The notes under the pieces: model-generated
What the model was told of the DNA's origin: nothing
What the model saw: only the letters and a program-made list of their open reading frames with translations
Database searches by the model: none
NCBI GenBank assembly: GCA_031216445.1
Contig: CM062218.1
Coordinates: 11,176,501-11,240,500, forward strand
Reading direction: 5' to 3'
Origin: Lateolabrax maculatus
Taxonomy: Eukaryota; Chordata; Actinopteri; Acropomatiformes; Lateolabracidae
Length of the DNA stretch: 64,000 bases
Shown here: positions 60,941 to 64,000 of the stretch, piece by piece
Position numbering within the stretch: the stretch's first letter is position 1
Layout of the letters: every line of letters begins with the position of its first letter
Translations under genes and position numbers: made by a program

Positions 60941-63800
60941 AAATCCATATGTGCAAACACCACACTTGTTTTATATAAAAACTGTGCCCTTATTTATTTG
61001 CAAAGAGCATGTGTGCGCATACTTTGTCATGTCATGGCATCTTGACGAGGTGAAGCAGTAATTATTCTGTTCTTCAAGTTCCTTTGGTAACTAAATCCCA
61101 CTATACGACCTCCGTCTGAAGAACTGAGATATTGTCAACAGACTTGACCCAGGACAGACCTCTGAATTATAGAAGTACTGTTCAACGTTGTGACATGTAA
61201 ATGGCTGTCAACATCCTGACCGGACAGGCTTGTCTAAATATGACCCATCACTTTTCTTCTCAGCTCAGATTTGTATGAGTTTTTCATCATGAGTGGCCCC
61301 CACGAGGAGGTTATATTTCACTTTTTCTATCAAGAGAACAAAGTGCATGTCAAGGGGTATAATTAACTCTAATTACACCAGGAAAGGCTTGGATAAATGC
61401 TGCTACTGGCTCGCGCGAAGAACGTCTTGTCAGTGCTTACTTGATCACTATTATACTGTATAATTTAACTGTGTTATTTTACAACCCTATAGAAATTGTA
61501 ATAAGGTCAGTCACTTTTTGAAAAACATCTGGACACCTAAAAAGGAAAAAAGAAAAGAAAGACAAACTGTCACTGTGAGGATAAAGAATCCACAAGGTTA
61601 TCTTTCCGCAGAGTCCATTTATCTCCAGGCCCAGGGCCGGCAGATTTATGGTAACCTTCAAAGCTTCTCTGCAGCAGGAGTGTCCATGGGAGAGAGGGTC
61701 AAGTCCAGGGGAAATGTATCTGGCACTTGTAGGGGAGGCAGAGAGGTGGAGCCTTATAGAGACACATACATACATACACACACATGTACAGGTGATACAT
61801 TTCTCTGGCACATACAGTACGTGCATTCTTTTGAGCATCATGATTTCCCCCTGATTTTTTTGAAGAGGTAAGAGGAGAACAGATTTTTTTTTTTTTTTTT
61901 TTTTTTTTTGCTCATGTTTTATTCACACTCCACTCTCGGTTCACATTCAAAATTGTAGTTTTATCACGACTGAAGACCAAAAATATGTGGAGTAGTTTAC
62001 ATATGTAGAAGTCTAGAGTTTCTTCCTTGTTCCCCCCTGGACTCCTTTAGCATGCTGTGATAATGATTCATGTCCCTTTGTTGCAGGGGAAATCGGTGTC
62101 TTTGACTAACTTCTTCAGGATAGCCCGGAACACCATGACAATGTGCTTTAACAAGGAACCAGGGGCTGCTGAGGTTGAGGTAAGCATGCCAACGTCTTGA
62201 TTGAAAAACTTGTACAGAATGTAAATGACATCGTCTACATGTTCATTCTTTTTTTCTAAATCAAGTATTTTATCAATGCCAGATGAAACATTCAAACTGT
62301 TTGTGTAAACCTTAACCATAAGAAAATCATTCAAAAGGGAGTTCTTCAGTTTCCTCAGCAAGCAGCATTTGTTCAGATAGGGGACATGGTTGACTATGAG
62401 GCACACCTGAAGCCTGCACTCTGCTTCATGCATTCTTCAACTGATCAGCTTTCATTCCTTTTTGTTCTTGCAGCAAGAGTACTGGAGGATTGTGGAGCAG
62501 AGAGACAGCCACGTGGCGGTGCATTGTGGGAAGGTGGACACCAGTACACATGGCAGTGGTTTCCCCACAGGAAAATCAGAGCCATTTTCAAAGTGAGTAG
62601 CTCATGGACCTTAAAGCACACTCACTTGCAATATTCTGCATGTGTTGCAAGACCTGTTAACCGGACAGTCACTGGTATGAGCTATCTTGCCTCGGTATTC
62701 GATGGTATCCCTGGAAAAGATTTAGAGATGACCATTTTCTCATATCTTTTCCTCAGACATGGATGGAACCTCACTGTCCTCCCCAATAACTCTGGATCCA
62801 TTCTGAGGCATCTCGGTGCTGTGCCCGGTAAGGACATGTGAAGGCTCTAGAAAATGGGACATAAATTACTTTTTAGCTTCATCTTTTCAGATCCTATGCC
62901 ATTTATTCTGTGTAATGTGCAGTTAGTAATAACCTCTGCTCTTGTTTCCCTCTCTTTAAACCCCTCTGTCTCCCCAGGGGTCACCATTCCCTGGCTTAAC
63001 ATTGGCATGGTCTTTTCTACCTCATGCTGGTCTCGAGACCAAAATCGCCTTCCATATATTGATTACTTACACACTGGTGCTGATTGCATTTGGTAAGTAT
63101 TCACTGGGCTCTTTCCCTCATCACTGGGGTAGTGTGTACATGATCACACTGAAAACTCAACCCCAAATTCTCAAAACAAATATTCAAACGTAAAATCAGC
63201 AAGGAGAACCAATAGGGGAAAAAAACTGTGTTCTAGTCATCTGATGTTCATGTGTGTTGATGTCTTTGTGTGTTCCACCCACAGGTATTCTGTCCCTGCT
63301 GAGGAGAAGGCTAAGCTGGACAAGGTGGTCCATACACTGCTTCAGGCCAATGGCACCCCAGGATTAGAAATGTTGGAGAAAAACATCATGGTCAGTGTTT
63401 TGTGTGTGTGTGTGTGTGTGTGTGTCTGTGTGTGTCTGTGTGTGTGCAAATTGAAATATATTGCTTTCAAACCACCCTTATTTGTCATGTATTGATCACA
63501 TGTTAAAGTAAGAAGTGTTTTCAGTTTGTCATCAGTCATAATACTTTCTGAAGCCACTTCATTACCAAAAATACACAGTTTCACTCTCTCTCACTCTCCT
63601 CCTCCCTGATGTTCCAGATCTCTCCAGAGGTGCTGTGCAGTGAAGGCATCAAGGTTCACCGTACGGTCCAGCGGAGCGGCCAGTTTGTGGTCTGCTACCC
63701 CGGTGCCTTTGTCTCTAAAGTGTGCTGTGGCTACAGCGTGTCAGAGACGGTGCACTTTGCCACACCGCACTGGATGAACCTGGGTTACCAGGCCGCAAAG
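13390..63800 (+). CDS. jarid2: jarid2 partial gene: 13 internal coding exons (PRC2 accessory subunit Jumonji/ARID 2)
   Basis: Thirteen exons with GT-AG borders join into 3693 nt (1231 codons) without a stop, and every intron phase is consistent. The order of parts matches vertebrate JARID2: ubiquitin-interacting motif, EED-binding lysine, SUZ12-binding segment, basic nucleosome/RNA-binding region, JmjN, ARID, GSGFP motif and JmjC. In the known family the protein acts in the nucleus, recruits and stimulates PRC2 (EZH2, EED, SUZ12) for H3K27 methylation, and has no demethylase activity of its own. Missing here are the first coding exon (upstream) and the last exons with the rest of JmjC and the zinc finger (downstream). 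With those parts the protein would be about 1430 residues, against 1246 in human; the surplus lies in low-complexity inserts. Teleosts have a and b paralogues, and I cannot assign this copy. Identity is very secure; exact borders rest on reading by eye. Confidence 0.96.
15121..15276. promoter_or_regulatory. GC-rich island, candidate conserved non-coding element
   Basis: Within AT-rich intron, this stretch has several CpGs (gccgccgcgggtagctgacc, gcgtcggcggcccgtcgtgc) around an AT-rich core, aataaaaatgactcattag. It lacks simple repeats and directly precedes the tandem duplication. Regulatory role is inferred from composition only. Confidence 0.4.
15277..15567 (+). repeat. Diverged tandem duplication, two units of about 147 bp
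   Basis: The first unit starts at 15277 and the second at 15424. Shared blocks in the same order include ctgctgttttagag, gtgggttag, a GTCTCACA block, gttgtggtgaaactgtcagc / attgttgtgaaactatcagc, and agccattttggag. The units differ by many substitutions and a few small indels, so the duplication is not recent. Confidence 0.85.
16177..16489 (+). mobile_element. Percomorph-type short interspersed element (about 313 bp, degenerate)
   Basis: It starts agggctacaactaaca and continues through landmarks I recognise from a very abundant percomorph repeat: a rich TTATTTTCTCAATCA block, GTCACAAAATAGTGAAGAA, ATGCCCATTATAAGATTTT, CCAAAACCCAAACAATTTAC, TTTTGCTTAAAAAAAATGAC and TTGATTATCAAAATAGTTG. It ends cggttcagctct. 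The two ends are near-inverted (agggctacaac / gttcagctct), as expected for a non-autonomous DNA element, though class and name are from memory. I see no clean target-site duplication, and substitutions throughout indicate an old copy. Confidence 0.8.
16679..17780 (+). repeat. Pyrimidine-rich block with embedded GT tract
   Basis: About 1.1 kb in which the + strand is overwhelmingly C and T (tccctcc, tctctctcc, cccaccc runs), with a GT tract at about 16854-16882. The open frames across it (up to 250 codons) follow from the lack of purine-rich stop codons and are not taken as genes. Confidence 0.85.
19823..19878 (+). repeat. GT microsatellite
   Basis: About 56 bases of GT. Confidence 0.97.
21677..21803 (+). 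CDS. jarid2: jarid2 coding exon B: variable linker ending at the basic PAKKR
   Basis: Acceptor gctcag, donor gtgaga. The first two bases complete a glycine codon from the preceding exon and the last two begin an arginine codon completed by the next. It encodes a Ser/Gly-rich, poorly conserved linker (SLANGQLNGSGSKGSHKEDG and onward) that ends DGPAKKR, equivalent to EEGPSRKR in human just before the EED-binding segment. It has the same length (127 nt) as the previous exon, by chance. A GTGC/GT microsatellite begins only about 10 bases after the donor. No domain is recognised in this exon; the assignment rests on phase, position and the conserved last residues. Confidence 0.9.
21814..21896 (+). 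repeat. GTGC/GT compound microsatellite next to a splice donor
   Basis: Five or so GTGC units followed by GT with two interruptions. It begins about 10 bases after the donor at 21804. Confidence 0.96.
22015..22053 (+). repeat. CTG/CGG-type triplet patch
   Basis: Imperfect gctgctgctg and cggctgcggc units in the intron; no coding role is seen. Confidence 0.9.
22430..22700. promoter_or_regulatory. AT-rich unique stretch with octamer motif, candidate enhancer
   Basis: It contains ATGCAAAT (22539-22546, the POU-factor octamer) and homeodomain-type cores (ttaatgag, ataattag) in sequence free of simple repeats. Such clustering is typical of vertebrate developmental enhancers, but alignment is needed to support it. 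Confidence 0.3.
23119..23163 (+). repeat. GT microsatellite
   Basis: About 44 bases of GT. Confidence 0.96.
24511..24622 (+). repeat. CT-CA compound microsatellite
   Basis: An imperfect CT tract to about 24564 passes directly into an uninterrupted CA tract. Confidence 0.96.
25565..25627 (+). repeat. CA tract with CAGA interruptions
   Basis: Imperfect CA repeat. Confidence 0.93.
26866..26920 (+). repeat. GT microsatellite with TTT interruptions
   Basis: About 55 bases of GT with two gtttgtg breaks. Confidence 0.95.
30825..30838. promoter_or_regulatory. Perfect RFX X-box in the intron
   Basis: gttcccatggaaac matches the X-box consensus GTTNCCATGGNAAC at all fixed positions and is palindromic in its fixed positions. 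It sits in a non-repetitive block (30600-30910). A match of this length is unlikely by chance in one intron, but binding is inference. Confidence 0.5.
31554..31608 (+). repeat. CA microsatellite
   Basis: CA repeat with one CCC break. Confidence 0.95.
32484..32524 (+). repeat. GT microsatellite
   Basis: About 41 bases of GT. Confidence 0.95.
35193..35242 (+). repeat. CA microsatellite upstream of exon C
   Basis: Imperfect on the left, pure CA on the right; preceded by a ctcgctcgctcgc run. Confidence 0.95.
36430..36653 (+). CDS. jarid2: jarid2 coding exon C: EED-binding lysine and SUZ12-binding segment
   Basis: Acceptor ccctttcag, donor gtaaga. The exon begins [20 protein letters not shown], essentially identical to human. 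The lysine encoded at 36452-36454 aligns with human K116, which PRC2 methylates and which then binds the EED aromatic cage to activate EZH2. A serine-rich stretch (SSLSSLSSSSLSSS) follows and replaces a proline-rich linker of mammals. The exon ends RRKPKTEDFLTFLCLRG, the segment known in human to contact SUZ12. Conservation is therefore concentrated at the two PRC2 contact sites, with a freely changing spacer between them. This is one of the most certain exons in the window. Confidence 0.97.
38461..38770. promoter_or_regulatory. Unique stretch with octamer motif, candidate enhancer
   Basis: It holds ATTTGCAT (38615-38622, octamer on the other strand), homeodomain-like taatgag and ataattaag, and a CpG-containing segment (gacgtgacggctatacgtcg), without simple repeats. 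Inference from composition only. Confidence 0.3.
38939..39021 (+). repeat. GTAT/GT compound microsatellite
   Basis: Alternating gtatgtat and gtgtatgt units passing into pure GT. Confidence 0.95.
39268..39337 (+). repeat. GT microsatellite
   Basis: About 70 bases of GT with one GC break near the right end. Confidence 0.96.
40529..40589 (+). repeat. AT microsatellite
   Basis: About 61 bases of alternating TA, able to extrude as a cruciform. Confidence 0.97.
40911..40950. repeat. Perfect 16-bp inverted repeat with 8-nt loop
   Basis: Left arm tcctggaaatgagtct (40911-40926), loop cttgcata, right arm agactcatttccagga (40935-40950), exact reverse complements. After one mismatched pair, four further pairs (cacac / ttgtg) extend the stem. 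Function unknown. Confidence 0.95.
41457..41509 (+). repeat. CT microsatellite
   Basis: About 53 bases of CT. Confidence 0.97.
46465..46683 (+). CDS. jarid2: jarid2 coding exon D: acidic tract
   Basis: Acceptor ctgcactcag, donor gtaagg, phase 1 in and 1 out. The exon starts SSALPSNMAYFGSSQ, as in human (SPALPNSMVYFGSSQ). It then runs into an acidic block of mostly Glu and Asp (about 46511-46556), longer than in human, followed by a Ser-rich part and the conserved STPRKGK motif. It ends NGH, joined to VFN on the next exon, as in human. The acidic block lies within the PRC2-interacting N-terminal half; its specific role is not known to me. An open frame extends upstream into the intron, but the acceptor and the homology fix the start. 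Confidence 0.95.
48636..48726 (+). repeat. CA microsatellite
   Basis: About 91 bases of uninterrupted CA. Confidence 0.97.
49233..49317 (+). repeat. GT/GTAT/AT compound microsatellite
   Basis: GT passes into GTAT units and then into an AT tract. Confidence 0.96.
50393..50637 (+). CDS. jarid2: jarid2 coding exon E: proline-rich linker ending RKQ
   Basis: Acceptor tctcccatccag, donor gtactg (a weak match to consensus beyond +3). Two bases complete the Val codon of the NGHVFN motif, and the exon ends in phase 0 at ELRKQ, matching human DLRKQ. The sequence between is variable: a run of eight prolines (about 50486-50509) inside PPLPPPPPPPPLL, then a charged Arg/Glu-rich stretch with RERSERAEAREHVREQQ. 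Human has a His/Ala/Ser-rich linker here. Predicted disorder is inferred from composition. No domain is recognised; assignment is by conserved ends, exon order and phase. Confidence 0.92.
51518..51576 (+). repeat. TTG and CTG triplet runs
   Basis: About 12 TTG units, a short gap, then five to six CTG units. Confidence 0.94.
51884..51958 (+). repeat. CT microsatellite with GTCT breaks
   Basis: About 75 bases of CT with several tgtctc interruptions. Confidence 0.95.
52641..52900. promoter_or_regulatory. Unique moderately GC stretch, candidate conserved non-coding element
   Basis: About 260 bases with several CpGs (gggccgcatcgcacc, gcctcgccgtcaagg, cagccgcactg) and no simple repeats in an otherwise repeat-filled intron. 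It looks more complex than its surroundings; role unknown. Confidence 0.28.
53697..53733 (+). repeat. CTTT tetranucleotide repeat
   Basis: About nine CTTT units. Confidence 0.95.
54309..54361 (+). repeat. GT microsatellite
   Basis: About 53 bases of GT. A CA tract in the opposite orientation lies at 54476-54509, so the two could pair in the transcript. Confidence 0.96.
55482..55512 (+). repeat. CA microsatellite
   Basis: About 31 bases of CA with one break; another short CA tract is at about 55005-55029. Confidence 0.93.
56332..57790 (+). CDS. jarid2: jarid2 large coding exon F: nucleosome/RNA-binding region, JmjN, start of ARID
   Basis: Acceptor gtcgatctcag, donor gtaagt; 1459 nt, open throughout. 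The order is as follows. VSKVNGLTR begins the exon, and the basic motif SKTVKKYTATVSKGHVTYTK (about 56416-56475) lies in the region linked in human to RNA and nucleosome binding. AKTRKQVLLSNG and LRNSKRRLEVV are conserved basic patches. A Pro/Thr-rich insert lies at about 57019-57120, then RPKRASAGK, a Ser-rich stretch, and a highly charged Glu/Arg/Lys segment (about 57388-57486). JmjN spans about 57514-57640 (VPVFRPVPREFLDPLVYLDA, GMCRVVPPTDWRPECKLS). ARID starts at about 57658 (MRFVTQVQRVHMLGRRWGPN, KHLKSQGI). The JmjN/ARID part is nearly identical to human, while the inserts make this exon longer than in mammals. Confidence 0.97.
58778..58820. repeat. Near-perfect 19-bp inverted repeat with 5-nt loop
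   Basis: Core arms ccagttcatttt (58785-58796) and aaaatgaactgg (58802-58813) are exact reverse complements around caaat. Outward pairing continues with two G-U-type pairs to about 58778 and 58820. Confidence 0.9.
58871..58900 (+). repeat. TTGAT pentanucleotide repeat
   Basis: Six exact units. Confidence 0.97.
59108..59712 (+). CDS. jarid2: jarid2 coding exon G: rest of ARID, glutamine-rich linker
   Basis: Acceptor ctccacacag, donor gtgagg; two bases complete a glycine codon and the exon ends in phase 0. It continues ARID with GGCEVDLSRFFQLINDMGGM, LKKWTKLADLLRIP and QDRLAKLQEAYLQYILSYDS (to about 59292). The ARID fold binds DNA, in JARID2 with a reported GC preference. It is followed by a helical linker (LEKKNLESRRGPLEG-like), the conserved RYEPKNGL and GRRRLFAQEK motifs, then a glutamine-rich insert of 23 codons (59596-59664) absent from human, and GVLSDQHKCINK before the splice. 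The open frame continues past the donor to 59907, but that extension is intron. Confidence 0.96.
60430..60492 (+). repeat. GT microsatellite
   Basis: About 63 bases of GT. Confidence 0.97.
60621..60649 (+). repeat. 29-base C homopolymer
   Basis: An uninterrupted C run (G run on the other strand), ending at a G at 60650, inside a C-rich region that extends to about 60860. Confidence 0.93.
60899..60939 (+). repeat. GT microsatellite
   Basis: About 41 bases of GT. Confidence 0.96.
61884..61909 (+). repeat. 26-base T homopolymer
   Basis: An uninterrupted T run about 180 bases before the acceptor at 62086. Confidence 0.95.
62087..62179 (+). CDS. jarid2: jarid2 coding exon H: pre-JmjC segment
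   Basis: Acceptor ctttgttgcag, donor gtaagc; 31 whole codons in phase 0. It encodes GKSVSLTNFFRIARNTMTMC and FNKEPGAAEVE. Human has [20 protein letters not shown] followed by FSKEPAPAEIE. This helix-rich segment leads from ARID into the JmjC core in KDM5-type proteins. Short, but clear from homology, splice signals and phase. Confidence 0.96.
62474..62592 (+). CDS. jarid2: jarid2 coding exon I: GSGFP motif, entry to JmjC
   Basis: Acceptor tgttcttgcag, donor gtgagt; phase 0 in, ends two bases into a codon. It encodes QEYWRIVEQRDSHVAVHCGK, then VDTSTHGSGFPTGKSEPFS. The GSGFP motif is a named conserved element just before JmjC in JARID-family proteins. The split codon with the next exon gives Lys where human JARID2 has Arg before HGWNL, a conservative change. 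Confidence 0.96.
62757..62827 (+). CDS. jarid2: jarid2 coding exon J: start of JmjC
   Basis: Acceptor tcttttcctcag, donor gtaagg; 71 nt. One base finishes the preceding codon, then HGWNLTVLPNNSGSILRHLG and AVPG, with a single Thr-to-Ser difference from the human segment. This is the first part of the JmjC domain. Introns on both sides are only 164 and 150 nt. Confidence 0.96.
62978..63092 (+). CDS. jarid2: jarid2 coding exon K: JmjC core with lost iron ligands
   Basis: Acceptor ctgtctccccag, donor gtaagt; 115 nt. It encodes VTIPWLNIGMVFSTSCWSRD and QNRLPYIDYLHTGADCIW, almost identical to human (one His-to-Arg difference). In active JmjC demethylases the corresponding stretch is CWHIEDH, whose His and Glu bind iron. 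Here it reads CWSRDQN, so His is Ser and Glu is Asp. That is the known JARID2 pattern and means no demethylase activity is expected; it is not damage specific to this copy. Confidence 0.97.
63285..63390 (+). CDS. jarid2: jarid2 coding exon L: JmjC middle
   Basis: Acceptor tgttccacccacag, donor gtcagt, with C at +3 in place of the usual purine. One base completes the Trp codon of the previous exon, then YSVPAEEKAKLDKVVHTLLQ and ANGTPGLEMLEKNIM. Human has [20 protein letters not shown]. A GT microsatellite begins six bases after the donor. The splice point is supported by the next exon starting ISPEVLC, as in human. Confidence 0.95.
63397..63446 (+). repeat. GT microsatellite abutting a splice donor
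   Basis: GT repeat with two GTCT breaks; it begins six to seven bases after the donor gtcagt at 63391. Confidence 0.96.
63618..63800 (+). CDS. jarid2: jarid2 coding exon M: JmjC C-terminal part
   Basis: Acceptor ctgatgttccag, donor gtcagc; 61 whole codons. It encodes ISPEVLCSEGIKVHRTVQRS, GQFVVCYPGAFVSKVCCGYS and VSETVHFATPHWMNLGYQAA, then Lys. In active enzymes the third iron ligand is the His of a YHAGFN-type motif; here the position reads FVSKVC, with Val, as in human JARID2. The next exon should begin with a sequence like EMKRRHIAKPF and is not in the remaining 200 bases, so the gene runs off the window. Confidence 0.96.
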
Positions 63801-64000
63801 GTCAGCATTAGAATGTTAAATTAACACGTGTATATGTGAGAAGCAAAATGAGAAATAAGGGATAAAAATATTTTCTATAAATATAAAATGTAAACTCAGA
63901 ATGTCTCTTGGGTGTCTTTGGATTACATATTTTGCCTGTGTGTATTACAGACTTTACTTTTATTTCAGTCTTGCTTTGTGATGTCTCACAACACTGGCCC
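63801..64000 (+). other. Start of the next jarid2 intron
   Basis: Begins gtcagc directly after the last mapped exon. The two AG sites near 63950 and 63969 are not followed by sequence matching the expected EMKRRH-type continuation, so the next exon is taken to lie beyond the window. Confidence 0.75.

Larger units (their letters stand above)
59713..62086 (+). other. jarid2 intron G-H (2374 nt)
   Basis: Begins gtgagg and ends ttgcag. It holds two GT tracts, a 29-base C tract (60621-60649) within C-rich sequence to about 60860, and a 26-base T tract (61884-61909). Open frames crossing these tracts are low-complexity. Confidence 0.9.

Noticed and set aside
60431..61045. Open frame of 204 codons with Cys/Val, Pro and Ser stretches
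   Set aside because: Built from a GT tract, the C homopolymer and C-rich DNA; no family recognised.
63940..64000. Possible next jarid2 exon at the window end
   Set aside because: Neither AG is followed by codons matching the expected EMKRRH-type sequence.

Overview
The window is vertebrate genomic DNA, most likely from a spiny-rayed (acanthomorph) teleost. Evidence for this is multi-exon coding sequence with GT-AG introns, a very high density of long CA/GT microsatellites, and a degenerate copy of a short interspersed element common in percomorph fish at about 16177-16489. No prokaryotic features, CRISPR arrays or operons are present, and no second protein-coding gene was recognised.

The window is occupied by one gene on the + strand, jarid2 (Jumonji and AT-rich interaction domain containing 2), an accessory subunit of Polycomb Repressive Complex 2. 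Thirteen consecutive coding exons were mapped by splice sites and unbroken phase: 13390-13516, 21677-21803, 36430-36653, 46465-46683, 50393-50637, 56332-57790, 59108-59712, 62087-62179, 62474-62592, 62757-62827, 62978-63092, 63285-63390 and 63618-63800. They sum to 3693 nt, exactly 1231 codons with no stop. The first coding exon (about 15 residues in mammals) was not found and should lie upstream of base 1. The end of the JmjC domain and the C-terminal zinc finger lie beyond base 64000. Teleosts carry two jarid2 paralogues, and I cannot say which one this is.

Layout: 1-13389 is the upstream intron. From 13390 to 50637 five small exons encode the N-terminal PRC2-regulatory half (ubiquitin-interacting motif, the EED-binding lysine equivalent to human K116, the SUZ12-binding segment, an acidic tract). 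They are separated by introns of about 4-15 kb filled with microsatellites, pyrimidine-rich DNA and several unique stretches that look like conserved non-coding elements. The large exon at 56332-57790 encodes the nucleosome/RNA-binding region, JmjN and the start of ARID. The next exon finishes ARID and carries a glutamine-rich insert. From 62087 to 63800 six compact exons encode a JmjC domain that lacks the usual iron-binding residues, as is typical of JARID2.

I did not find a previously undescribed biological system. The observations most worth checking are the polyglutamine and charged inserts in the protein, a 147-bp tandem duplication next to an unusually GC-rich island in the intron after the first mapped exon, two clean inverted repeats, a perfect RFX X-box, a 29-base C tract, and GT microsatellites that abut two splice donors.
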